Shown here: positions 20,690 to 31,658 of the stretch, in pieces
Layout of the letters: every line of letters starts with the position of its first letter
How positions within the stretch are numbered: position 1 is the stretch's first letter
NCBI GenBank assembly: GCA_003427395.1
Contig: BFEA01000002.1
Location: forward strand, 6,838,232-6,877,846
Length of the DNA stretch: 39,615 nt
Source of the DNA: Chara braunii
Taxonomy: Eukaryota > Streptophyta > Charophyceae > Charales > Characeae
Direction of reading: 5' to 3'
The notes under the pieces: model-generated
The model's database searches: none
Seen by the model: only the letters and a program-made list of their open reading frames with translations
Told to the model about the DNA's origin: nothing
Program-made: the position numbers and the translations under genes

Positions 20690-21165
20690 CTGGCGCTGGC
20701 TGTTTGCTGATACTGCGGATGACGCTGGATTGTGGCAATATGCTGGCGCTGTCTACTATGTGCGCCATGCATTGCTGATGTGGCGCAGGTCATCTGTCGA
20801 CCTCGCTGATGTGGCGCAGGCCACTTTTCTGCATTGCTGCTGTGGCACAAGTTATCTGTCCGCCGTGCTGATGTGGTGCTGCCTCCTGTTCTGCTGTTGA
20901 CTTGGCATTGGCCATGCCGTCTACCTGCTGACGTGGCATTGGCCATACTGTCTATCTGCTGATGCGGCGAAGGCCACTCGTCCGCACTGCTAATGTGGCC
21001 TGCCACTGGTCTATACCGCTGTTGTGGCACTGCCGCCTGTCTACTGCTGACGCGACATTGGCCATGCTGTCCGTATGTTGATGTGGCACATGCCACTCAT
21101 CCTTGCTGATGTGGCGTTGCCGCCCGTCTCTACTGTCGACGTGGCATTGGCCACGCTGTCTACTT
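20690..21165. repeat. ~31-bp minisatellite with embedded TGGC...GCCA
   Basis: About 14 degenerate copies of a unit close to CTGATGTGGCATTGGCCAC, followed by a variable CTGTCTACCTG-like tail, repeat about every 28-32 bp. Many copies hold the inverted repeat GTGGC/GCCAC. The right LTR has the same array at about 35335-35809. Confidence 0.8.
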
Positions 21166-21243
21166 GCTGTTGATCCGAGTCTACCTGTACTACGGCATCT
21201 AACAAATAACTTTCTGTTTGGGTTTATCACAACAATCAACAAC

Positions 21244-21280
<37 letters not shown>

Positions 21281-21810
21281 GGATCAACACCAATGATGCA
21301 AGGAATATGAGTGTGAACGATATACAAAAAACCAAGTTGCAAAATCACACAGCTGTCGAAGTAGTCGAGTCCTTGCAGAGAGTACAAATGCACCGAAAAC
21401 CATCCATATAGAGCAATAAAATGAAGTAATGAGGCAATGTCCAAGCCCGTAGGCCACACCAACACAGTATCAGAGTCGCTCTCTATCCCTTCTACTTTAG
21501 TATTCACTAAAGTATCTTGTCTCCTCAATCAGCCTACACTACTCACCTATCCCTTCTAGTTTAGTATTCACGCAACGGCTCTCTTCGACACTGGGGGACC
21601 AATATACATGACTCTCAACACCATTAGTCGATGTACCAGGTACGTATCTCGTCACCCTCAATCAGACCTTGGTAATCCCACTCTCGCCTCCTTCCCTGAA
21701 GACCACCAAATCACCCGCATCAACCCCTGAAGCATCAACCCCTGAAGCTTCAACCCCTACACATTACAGGTGGGATTAAAGCACAACAGTAATAATAGTA
21801 GTAATAATAA

Positions 21811-21869
<59 letters not shown>

Positions 21870-22149
21870 TAACAATGTAATCAGACCCGCTTTTTTTTCC
21901 CGTCAGCATACATGCAACAGATGGTGATTCACCCCGGCGCACTGCGCCCACTCAAAGCTCAGAGCTATGGAGCCCGATAACACAGTTCAGATGCAAACTC
22001 GCTTCGACAGGCTATGGCGCATCATCGCTTGTACATCCCAACTCGTCACTCTGGCTGATACTGTTCACGCACATTCCACTCTAGATCACCCTGAATACTC
22101 CACACACACATACACTTACTAACTTCTAACACTACAGCGGCTATGGCCG

Positions 22150-22500
22150 CACTATTAAAGCAAGCTCATACTCATACCCACACACAAATGTACGCACATA
22201 CACACACATACATACAGACACATACGTATACACACACACACGTACACTCTCACACACATACGGGTGAGCACACACACATACATGCAGTAGTAGTGTAGAA
22301 TTTGTGTTTAGTGGTAGGCACATTTGATCTGCTTATCCTACCGATGGAAGTAGAGTGAGGCTAGTCGCGGAGTTCACACGTACACACACATACACACACA
22401 ACTAACAAGTCCGCGGACGAGCGGGGTGTATGCTTCCATAATCTACCGTAGGTTCATTTGATTATGCTCGTCCAATCACCGAAAGTAGCGTGAGATCAGC
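22150..22500. repeat. CA-rich microsatellites with GTAGGTTCATTTGAT modules
   Basis: CACACATACA-type runs are followed by a module containing GGTAGGCACATTTGAT (near 22312) and again CGTAGGTTCATTTGAT (near 22446). A third related module, GGTAGGTTCATTTGAT, follows the AC run at 24300-24363. Each is followed by an AGTAGNGTGAG-like or AGTAAGTTGTGAG-like phrase, so a CA run plus a ~100-bp tail was duplicated. Confidence 0.5.
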
Positions 22501-22811
22501 TGAGGGATCGGGGACCTACCGTACAATGCTCGACGCCCCCCCTCTCTTTAATCCAATCAGTCGCAATGTGCAGAATAAAGAGACCCCGGCACGGGAGACA
22601 CGACAGGCATAAGCTTGCATTTGGACGGGTTGGGCGGATAGCAGGTATGTCGCCCTCTCCTCCCTAATATTTCAACTAATATATATATATATATATTCAC
22701 AAACAAAACTGCCCGGTAAACCGTAGGCAGAGAGAGAGAAGAGGACAACAAACGAGGGGTTGTGACGAACAGAACTGCCCGGTAAATCCGTAGGCAGAGA
22801 GAGAGAAGAGG

Positions 22812-22818
<7 letters not shown>

Positions 22819-22892
<74 letters not shown>
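22819..22892. repeat. (TA)n microsatellite
   Basis: A pure TA run. The corresponding run in the right LTR (about 37418-37440) is much shorter, and the AGAGAGAGAAGAGGACAACA segment before it is duplicated only in the left copy. Confidence 0.95.
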
Positions 22893-22898
<6 letters not shown>

Positions 22899-22932
22899 CT
22901 ATGAATAAAACATCATAATAATGATAGTAATA

Positions 22933-22991
<59 letters not shown>

Positions 22992-23983
22992 GAACGTCAG
23001 TGAACCTCCAGAAACCAAGCAGCATCATACACATGAGACCAGATAGTCGTGACCTCGAACCCAAAACAGAATCATATCACAGTTCCACCAAATAAGAGCA
23101 TACAAAAAACTCATAATTGACGATGCTGGAATAGTCTCATCGTCATCATCAACGAAGAACCAATGTTGATATCCTATCTGGCGCTCGACGTCCAGACTAC
23201 AGATGGCAGATCCTATCTAGCCTAGACTAAAATGTCGATGATGACGTCAACAACTCCCTAAAGTACGAGCAGATCTCGGTCAATATTGTTCGCCTCAAGC
23301 ACCAGGTACATCCCCCATATCACTCACAACTTCGATCCCCCATACAGATGCCACATGCACCCAAGAACCACCATGCGCCCACTTTCCATCACGCAATCCA
23401 CATCTGCACTTACGCGCACATTCACTTCCTCTCGCGACGCTGTCCTTTTTCTCCCGTCATTCTCCCCCTCCATCTTTTCCTCTTTTTTTTTTCTTTACTT
23501 CTTTCCCTGTCTTCATTCCCACTCGTCACTTATATATATTTATATATATATATATTAACAAGAATTATAATGATTAATAATAATAATAAAATCAAACAAA
23601 GGAAATAAAAGAAAATAAGTAATTAAACACTAATGTATACTAACCATTTTTCGGGCTATGTGCATTCGTGGAAACAGGGAAAGAATGAGACAACGTCAAA
23701 CGACCGTGACTGCTTGTTTCGTTGAAGTTTCATCAAATCATCAGGAGGCAGATCCCCCCCGGTCTTTCAATTTGAACCATGCACTTCGTTCAGGTATGTG
23801 GTCTGTATTCTCTATAAGCCCCCCCCGTCTCCCTCTCTCCCTCTTCCTCTGTCACACTCTCGCATACACACACATAGAGGGATAGATCGGAGACAGAAAA
23901 ACCTACTCATGGGTCGCTGAAGTCCGACGAAAAAGTATGGGATAGTCATGCTTCTCCTTAGTGGAGATGTGTGTAGTGAACAT

Positions 23984-23987
<4 letters not shown>

Positions 23988-24047
<60 letters not shown>

Positions 24048-24304
24048 GCACGTACACACATACACGCGCACTTACAGACAAACACAACTACTTACGTACA
24101 CAGTTACATGCGCACACACAGACAAACACAACTACACACGTATACAGATACATGCGCACTCACACACAGACGCACGCACGCACGTAGTAGTGTAGACTAA
24201 TGCGTTGTAGTTGTAGAATCGTTCGACTCAGCTCATCTTATCGATGAAATCGCATGATCAGTCATGTGACAGAGGCGACAAACACAAAAACACACACTCA
24301 CTCA

Positions 24305-24363
<59 letters not shown>
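23988..24363. repeat. two (AC)n microsatellites and an AC-rich spacer
   Basis: Long AC runs lie at about 23990-24044 and 24300-24363. Between them are near-duplicate phrases with ACAGACAAACACAACTAC. The first run is much shorter in the right LTR (about 38560-38600). Confidence 0.9.
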
Positions 24364-24370
<7 letters not shown>

Positions 24371-24564
24371 CTAGTGTATACACCCACGATATAGCGGTAG
24401 GTTCATTTGATTTAGTTCGAGAAGTAAGTTGTGAGTTAGGCGACTTACTTGTTCTCTTTCTCCCTTCGTCCTTGTCGCCATCGTAGTCGTCATCGTCGTC
24501 GCTACCGTTGTTGTCGTCGTCGTCCAGTCGTCAGTGTCGCCGTCGGATCGCATGGTCAGGTAAG

Positions 24565-24720
24565 TGTTCTGCTCCCCTCCCCCTCTCTCCTTCTCCTACT
24601 TCTTCCTCCTCCTCTTCCTTCTTCTTCTTCTTCTTCTCGTTCTTCTTCCCCTTCTTCTTCTCCTTCTTCTTCTCCTTCTCTCTTCTTCTTCTTCTTTTTC
24701 TCTTTTTTCCTCCTATTTTA
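24565..24720. repeat. CTT/CCT polypyrimidine tract
   Basis: About 150 bp are almost entirely pyrimidine (purine on the strand of element B). The right LTR departs from homology inside the equivalent tract at about 39181. The tract is internal to the LTR, so it is not the polypurine tract that primes plus-strand synthesis. Confidence 0.85.
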
Positions 24721-25251
24721 TTTCTCCTCTGCATGCGCTGTTTTCATCTTCATCTGCGCTTTCCCATCTCTGCCTCGCATGCTTTGTTGTCCACGCGCAT
24801 TTCCTCTGTTGTTATCTGCGCGCTCCCTCCGTTGTTCTCCACGCGTTCCTCCCCGTTTCCTCCATCGTCGTGCACCTCTCCCTTCCACGTGCATCGTTTC
24901 CTTTTCTTCCTGACGGGGTCCTCCTCTCGTGCACCACTCAAACTTCCCCGTGGTCATTCACAATGGTCTCCCCTGTAGTCGTCGCCCTCGCGGCGAGCAC
25001 CCCGTCCCTCTTCCTGGCATACTGTCGGCCAGTGAATGTCGAAAAGTCCCGGGGAATGAATCTACCCCGGTTCTAGTGCTAAATTCGACAAACTTTCATA
25101 CAAGAACGGAGGGAAAGAAAAAAAACAAAACAAACAAACAAAAGAAAACAGGAAAATCGCAATGAAAATAATAATAATAATAAAAAATCTGAATATGACA
25201 AAATAAAAATCTAACTATCTAACTACTACCCTGTCTTGCCATCTGTCATGC

Positions 25252-26140
25252 CCTCGTTTTCAAACGAGGCCAACTACAACAACTAACTCTAACTAACCTA
25301 TGATCTTCAGGTCACAGGTTCAAATCCCCGCCAGTCATCCGCGGGTGAAAATGGAAGTAAAGCTCCTTGTAAAAAAAAACTAACTCAAGGTCGGGGCAGA
25401 TTCGATCCCTGCATCTCCAGCTTGACAGTCTGCCCCAAAACCTACTAAGTTAGCTCCTGCTTCAAGTAGAAGAGGAGCTGCTTTTCTATATGTACAGGAG
25501 TGGGGCTCAGTCCGCCTAGTGGCCTGAGCCCGTTTTCTAAGTATGAGTGTGTGCACGCCTGGTGGTTTACATGCCTGCCCGAGTACGTGTCGGCTTGAAT
25601 GTGTGTGCGACCTGCCAGGGTGCTTAGTTAATTGGAAGGCCCGAAGGACCGGTACTTAGTCGTGGCAGCAACATTGAGGGTCGTGGCGGGAAAAACACTC
25701 AAGTGGCGGGTAGGCTGGTACCACTCCAAGTAGAGATAGATGCACCGAGTACTCGATGTCGAGCAGAAGAAGATAAAATCTGACATTTTTAAAACACCTG
25801 GTACCAGTGGGTAGACAGGTACCAGGCCAAGTCTCAGTGTGTGTCGTAGATCTACCTGACACATTACTAGCCCAATCATCCCTTCGACGTTCTCGGTCGG
25901 AGGTATTACGACTAATCCTAACCATCACAGTGCGCGGTTTAACAACACGCGCGCATACTCTCGAAATTTTTCTCACCGATTCGCCCCGACTTCAATGGCC
26001 GAGGGAATCGTTTCAAGTGTGACACCAAAGCGTGCACACCCTTTTCATCCCAGACTGGTTTCGTCATGGTAGCCGACGTCGTCGTTATGTCAAGTGCAAA
26101 AGCATGGCCAAATACCCTTGTAAGGGTATTCGGTCCGACA
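25252..26140 (-). other. 5' end of the LTR of B: hairpin cluster and conserved terminus
   Basis: The conserved terminus is at 26112-26140 on the - strand (TGTCGGACCGA, then the 18-bp palindrome shared with element A). Further in are perfect inverted repeats with unrelated stems: CCTCGTTT 25252-25259 with 25262-25269; GGGGCAGA 25393-25400 with 25429-25436; AGCTCCT 25452-25458 with 25473-25479; GGGCTCAG 25503-25510 with 25524-25531; CTGGTACC 25798-25805 with 25818-25825. The layout parallels 1555-1942 of element A. Confidence 0.65.
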
Positions 26141-26175
26141 ATATTCCCAGACCCTATTAAGCGACGTCCCCGTAG

Positions 26176-26502
26176 CTAAAGACGTTTATCACAATCGTTC
26201 ATACAGTTTCCTTTTACATCATTTCCCAAAATCAAATCAACTGATAAAGTATGACAAAATCGATAACACCACTGGACAGATGATACAATACAAAACAATA
26301 CATGTACTTCTCTCTCCTGTTTGAAAGAGAAGATGAATCCCTTTCTTAAATAAGGCGCATCTCTGATAAGTGGATAGCCAAATCCGAGTCCCTGGATTGA
26401 GATGCAGACAAGATTCACATTGTCTTCCTTGATATATTCTACCATCGCCGGGATTTTAACCCGGTTCTCCCACACACTGAAAATTCCCCAAACCAAACTC
26501 AA
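26176..26502 (-). CDS. hypothetical short ORF, possible gene relic
   Basis: The 108-codon frame ends about 35 bp from the inner edge of the 3' LTR. The N-terminal ~40 residues (LVWGIF..., then VEYIKEDNVNLVCI) loosely resemble the start of endonuclease/exonuclease/phosphatase domains as found in LINEs. The asparagine and QE motif expected there are not convincing. Nothing downstream supports a longer gene. It may be a captured fragment or a chance frame. Confidence 0.15.
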   Translation of the reverse strand: MSLVWGIFSVWENRVKIPAMVEYIKEDNVNLVCISIQGLGFGYPLIRDAPYLRKGFIFSFKQEREVHVLFCIVSSVQWCYRFCHTLSVDLILGNDVKGNCMNDCDKRL

Positions 26503-27052
26503 TGAACCAATGGTGGGGATACTGGATCTGTACTACAAAGGAGAAAATTACCAAGAAAGACAACGATCATCTTTTCCACATCTTTAGACTTTCTTCCCAG
26601 ATCCTCGTTGGTTGTCCAAGGAGTCATAGAACTTGCCCCCTTTGGACGCGGGTCTTAACCTAAACCATATTACCGTCCCGCCCGAAGTCTAATGCGAGGG
26701 GATCGGCGGTCTCGGTTTAAACCCACCACAGTCCGGTTGATCAGGCCAGATTTGCGGCTCACTGTGTTGTTATATTAACAGTGGTTCCCGTATTGGTTAC
26801 GCAATAACGGGTAAATCCTCCTATCCTGGGTCTTACCCAACTTCTAGACCTGACTCTCGACCCCTCTGATAACTACCTGAGTTAATTCCCTCACTAGGAC
26901 GGCTTCCCTTCAGGTCTCAACTCTAGGCCAAAACCAGAAGGTTCGCTGCCTGGTTGTACTTGGTCAGCCGCCAACGCTGGGAGTTACGTCCCAACGATGT
27001 CAATTTTCCACCATAGGCTTGGTAATTTAGTCCCTTAGACTGACCTCCTGGA

Positions 27053-27262
27053 GTGGATGAACGATGTTCATTTCAATATATATACAAAAAAAAATTCAGG
27101 GACAAAATTCTTCCCTCGTCATGTTGCCACTTATTGGATGAACGATGTGCATCTCAATATATGCCACAAACAATTTATAAAATCACAAACAAAAATCATT
27201 TTGCATCATCGTCAGGTTACCATGTAGTGGATGAACGAGGGGCATCGTCAGGTTGCCACTCA
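27053..27262 (+). repeat. short tandem repeat, TGGATGAACGATGT units
   Basis: Three units begin TGGATGAACGATGT or TGGATGAACGAGGG near 27054, 27136 and 27229. Units are about 80-95 bp and also share CATYTCAATATAT, CAAAAAT and a CGTCAGGTTRCCA or CGTCATGTTGCCA phrase. A weaker related phrase (GGTGAACGGTGT) occurs near 27480. Confidence 0.7.
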
Positions 27263-28288
27263 AGGGTCGTGTCTTCCCGTCTCGATCACAGCGTGGTCAG
27301 ACACACGTCTCGGGGATCTTTCAAAATAAGTAAAACGAGCCGAAAACCCAAAATAAATATAAAATTTTTGGCTTCCACAATACCATTGATGCAAAAGATA
27401 TCTTTTCAGAACATCAACAATTTCAAATGATCCCATTTCGGGATCCTTTAATCTTATCTCAGACTAACCCCATTAGGATGGTGAACGGTGTCTTCTGCAA
27501 AATACATATATTTTAAAAGAAGCTCAAAAGAGGACACATCTCATGTGTTTTTTCATTGCAGGACCGATCATTTTGTGTCCTTCCAATAATTCTCATGACT
27601 CAAAATAAGACTCGGTTTTTTGAGGTCACCTTCAGCCTTCCATTTTTTTGTTAGATCTTAAATCATCCAAATAAAAATCGACTCAATAACGTATCGTACG
27701 AATACATCTATAATACTCGTGTCCGAGTATTAATCAGAACGTACTCAAGGAGAATTAAACTTTCTTGAGATGATCATCAAAGATCAAAATATGATATCAT
27801 CTCAATCAGATCACAACCAATAGTGAAGAAACAATTCAAAAACAACCTTTACTGTACGCAGGGTTTTCCCCCTGTTTTCACGGAACTTTTACAATATAAA
27901 TGTAAACGACATTCTTCTGCCATAAATAAATAATAAGTAATATTACAAAGAGATATTTGAACTGTAAAGGAAGCTTATGAAAATTTCAAACCATTCAATC
28001 ATATCACTGCAGACAAACATCAACTGATGACTTCAACGAACAACGAGAACAAATGGTTACAATAAAATACCACAACAACTAATACAAAGAAGATACAAAA
28101 TAACAATGACATAACATTTATTTGCTCTTTTTTGCTTAACAAAGGTATATTGTGTCGAGGGTTGGTGTAATCCTACCAAAGAGATAGCATCTCAGATTCC
28201 GAGCCCCGCTCTAGGACTGAGGCTCACCACATCTCCCTCCGATTTCGATGCTGAGACCTTATCAGTTTTCTGTCAACAGAGTAGAACG

Positions 28289-28340
28289 ACCTCATCTCGC
28301 ATGCTCATGGTTGGTTAGGCCTTGACCATGGAGATGAGGT
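28289..28340 (-). other. long perfect hairpin in the internal region of B
   Basis: ACCTCATCTC at 28289-28298 pairs with 28331-28340. Inside it CATGGT at 28306-28311 pairs with 28325-28330, directly abutting the outer right arm. Sixteen base pairs are formed in total, with one asymmetric internal loop. It sits in the most GC-rich part (28140-28530) of an AT-rich region. Confidence 0.7.
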
Positions 28341-30656
28341 GGCCCTGCCCGCCACAAGGTTAGGCAACCACTCCTTACCTCATGGCGAACAACAGTCGCC
28401 TTCCCTATAGACAGTGTCCTACCAAGGGCCCAAACATCTTCCTCCCCTTCGATGATAGTGTAGCCACCTCTCCTTTTCAGAAAAGACGATAACACCTCAC
28501 TATGGACCAGGAACATTGTTCCGGCGTGAGTCTCACTACCACCTACGAGACTTTACTATATCCTCTTTAAGCTGTTTGGAGAAAGTATCAATCAACGTTG
28601 GAATCTTTCAAAGGACAGATTCTGCATGCTGACCTCCTTTGAGAGAATTTCTTCTCTACAAAGGTTGGTCACTCCATTCACCTTCGACCCCATGCCGAAC
28701 GTGGATTTCATACATGTTTCTATCCTTATTGAAGAAAAAAATTCATAAACTTATTCAGACAGCCACAAACAGTCATCAAGCAATCATTAATTATTCATAT
28801 GCACAACAAGTTCTGACTTCACTTTAACAAGGAACAAAACATACAATAATACATTACTTGAAACATATTCTATTCACTCCCACATACATTCATTTACAAC
28901 CATCCACATACATTAGCCATAGTGGGAATAAGCAGTTTTATCAACGTTTATATAACATTATAATATCGAGGAGTTCGATAACGCTCAAGTGGATACTCTC
29001 ATACCTTGTTCATATTGAGTATAGTATTTAAGGAGATGGTTATTTAAGTAGACAGTTTCATGATACAGTTTTGACGAATCAACAAAATCCGAATTTATTC
29101 ATATTCCTTTCAAGAATGAGATAAATCTGATTGGACTCTTTGTGTAATGATTCATAAAGCTAATCGATTACCATACTCTACCATAGTCAACCTCAAACAG
29201 ATACATACCTGTCAAGCAGACGACCTAATATTATACCCACCATACTATTCGTCCTTAAGGATTAGACAATCACTAAGTGAATAGTGAAATAATTCATTTA
29301 TATCTCAAGATTCAACAACCCTACCAATCAAACCCCGTATCACACTGCCTTAACGTTATAGACTTATTCCTACTAACTAGTTGACCCTTAACTGTTGAGA
29401 TGCTAAACATAGTATCGCCCACTTTTATTTTATTTACCTACTTATATCATACCACACTATGTTTCTAACCGGCTTTCTAGAGTCTCATTACCATACATAC
29501 CCCAACTTGCCTTTTCGAATTTTATACCAAAGATCGAAGCTCCTCGTATCGGAGTACATTTGATATACGTTAATTTACTGTCGCTTGAACGTGCCTATCA
29601 AGTTAATGACCTTTCTACAGTACAATGCTGAAAGTTAGACAACTCTATATATTCTCATAGTTTCATCATTTTCAGTCGGCTTTAGGGAGGGTAATTATTT
29701 TAAGCAGATAGTCCTACACTCATATGTTGCACGATACAACCTGTAAAGTTAAACTATTATCGGGAAACCGAGTCTGTCAGTAGGCCTATATCATATCGCT
29801 CTAAGAATTGGATGATCTATTTAGATTCTGTGGCAATAATTAATAGGGCTAGTTTAATTTACAATCCTATAGTAAGAAAGTATGACACATGATCCTTGCG
29901 AACACGCGTGGTTTTCAAATACGTAGCCTAACAACTATATGTTTTTTCAGGGTTCAACGAGTCTGTTCGACATTCACATACATCAATCCACCTCAAAAAG
30001 GGACTTTACAGTACGTATCGTCTTTCTGTCCCTACCTCAACGGAACTCTTTCTAGTCTTTCAAAAGAGGTACTATAATGGAGGGGCATAGAGGATATGTA
30101 ATCTTTCATTTATCTCTGTGATGTGAAAAACCATTACTAAGTCAACCTGACTTACCCCTTTGTAGACTTTTTAGCAACGACCTGGATTAGGGATTTTAAG
30201 CCTCATTAGAACAAGTGTTCCGGTCTTGATAGCTCAAGACAGGACAAGCAACATCTGAATCCATTATGTTTGTCTTTCAGATATTTTCCTTATATGGTGG
30301 GTAAGAGTTAATCCCGCATAGGCATAGAAAGAAAACATCAGCTCAATACATAAGCAATGACCCTGCTGATACAACTTACAGACCAAAGGGTGGTTCAAAA
30401 TGCACGATGGCGGTGGAAACGCAGGGCTAGACAGTTGGAGAAAGATGGTTAAGTATCAAGAATGAGGTAGGGATAAGATAGAAAAAGGGGAACCTATCGT
30501 CGAATGAGCAGAGAAAAGTGACTCCTGGTAAGGTAAGGAGCGATATAGTATTCTTTACAAAAAATACTAAGCCACTTTATCAAGGGAGGTCGTATGCTTG
30601 GGTTAGTCACTCTGATAACTGTACAATCCCATATCATCCCTTTCTCTCTCTTTCAG

Positions 30657-31430
30657 TACACAATCACCTCATCCCTCTCCTCGTTAGTTGACCCCGAAAT
30701 CAAACAAGTATTAGGATAACCCCACGGGAGTTATCCTACTACCAGTTTGATGCTTAGAAGATCAGTCAAAACAACTCTTAGTTAAATCGCCTTGAACGTT
30801 CCCCTACCTTACCCATTCTTTGCGAATGAGCAAGAGGTATGCCGACTCTCACGGAAGTCCGCCAGATCGACTTAGACTTAGGAATTAGTGTACTCACTCG
30901 AAAGTACTCAAATTTCTTCCCAAGTCTAGTCAGATCAGCGATAGGAAAATCCCACGGGAGCCTCCCATAACCTGATCCAATGTTAAATAGATAAATCGTT
31001 AGTAACAAAGCACGCCAACCCATTAGTCATACTAAAACAAGTAGCAGGGTTACTCACCCGGGAGTATCCCTTTACTTGTAAAAACACAATCATCTCATTC
31101 ATTCCCCTGTTAGTTGATCCCCAGATCAAACAAGTATTAGGATAACCCTCCCGGGAACCACCCTAATACCAGTTCGATACGTATGAGATTATTCAAGACA
31201 ACTCTTAGTTTAGCCGCCCTGATCGTTTATCTATCTGCTTATGTATCAAATTTTTGAACAAAAGGTGTGTTGACTTCACACGGGAAGTTGGACAGATCGA
31301 CCTAGACGTAGGAGTTCGTGTACTCACCCGGGAGTACTCAATTCCCTTCCAAGTCTAGTCCGATAGGTGATTAGGAGAGCCCCACGGGAGCCTCCTACTA
31401 TCTTTGTTTATGTTAATCGTCCTAGCCTAG
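30657..31430 (-). repeat. ~427-bp tandem duplication with nested hairpins
   Basis: Copy 1 starts at 30657 (ACACAATCACCTCAT) and copy 2 at 31084 (ACACAATCATCTCAT). Shared landmarks are ATCAAACAAGTATTAGGATAAC, AACTCTTAGTT and AAGTCTAGTC. Copy 1 holds an outer stem at 30869-30884 with 30917-30931 (GACTTAGACTTAGGAA against TTCCCAAGTCTAGTC) enclosing GTACT 30890-30894 with 30903-30907. Copy 2 keeps the inner stem as GTACTC 31320-31325 with 31332-31337. The two copies differ at many sites. Confidence 0.75.
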
Positions 31431-31658
31431 AAGCCTTGTACCCCACAGGAGTACCGGATTACCTCTTAGATCTAGTCCGTAAAGTAACAGAAAAGACGCA
31501 TGGCATCTTCCCGTTACTAATGCCAAAGTCAGACAGACACTTCACCGTATCATTACTTAATCGCGTAAATGACAAGGTAACTCTTACGGGAGTATCCCAT
31601 CATTAACCTTCGTCAGTTCATGCAAGCAACGTGACGACTCCACGGGAGTCTCCATCAC
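30713..31658 (-). other. hairpin series with a CCACGGGAG-like loop
   Basis: Hairpins with the apical phrase C(C/A)CACGGGAG or a close variant occur at 30713-30737 (AGGATAAC/GTTATCCT), 31048-31070, 31269-31290 (GACTTC/GAAGTT), 31320-31337 (GTACTC/GAGTAC), 31373-31396 (AGGAG/CTCCT), 31438-31454 (GTAC/GTAC) and 31636-31650 (GACTC/GAGTC). Decayed members lie near 30945-30965 and 31578-31600. As in the LTR of A, the loop is conserved while the stems differ. Confidence 0.65.

Larger units (their letters stand above)
19290..23310. repeat. modular LTR region: AAT microsatellites with diverged spacers
   Basis: AAT runs occur at about 19290-19392, 19790-19815, 21245-21280, 21788-21875 and 22920-22990. 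After three of them, 250-350 bp of diverged spacer lead to a CAGGTAYRT motif (near 19719, 21640 and 23305). The spacers share phrases such as GACCAATRTACATGAC. This looks like ancient tandem duplication of an AAT-spacer-CAGGTA unit. Long Ile, Leu or Asn runs in translations are microsatellite products only. Confidence 0.5.
17580..26140 (-). repeat. 3' LTR of element B (about 8.6 kb), inserted in ORF3
   Basis: Read on the - strand it starts TGTCGGACCGAATACCC at 26140 and ends GCGCGACA at 17580. Homology to the right-hand copy starts exactly at the TG at 17580 (matching 32275), and the preceding bases differ, so this is a true element edge. The outer end lies inside ORF3 of element A. Contents include AAT, CA, TA and TGTC/TGTA microsatellites, a ~31-bp minisatellite, hairpin clusters and a long CTT tract. 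No gene is evident. The part at 24627-26140 has no counterpart in the window because the right copy breaks off at ~39181. The 8561-bp length is exceptional for an LTR. Eight N bases occur between 18268 and 19157. Confidence 0.75.

Noticed and set aside
21239-21280. CRISPR-like regular repeats in the AAT, CA and minisatellite regions
   Set aside because: Spacers are not unique and repeats are simple-sequence or degenerate; eukaryotic retroelement context.
23948-24200. His-Thr or Cys-Val repeat proteins over AC runs (also 314-735 and 38517-38750)
   Set aside because: Pure translations of microsatellites in several frames.
24565-24720. Pyrimidine tract as the polypurine tract of element B
   Set aside because: It lies about 1.4 kb inside the LTR once the conserved LTR terminus at 26140 is recognised; a priming tract must abut the LTR edge.
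25317-25436. tRNA-derived SINE or tRNA gene (box B-like GGTTCAAATCC, and a later GATTCGATCCC)
   Set aside because: No box A at the right spacing and no cloverleaf; the second site is inside a GGGGCAGA/TCTGCCCC hairpin. Treated as chance or as part of the hairpin cluster.
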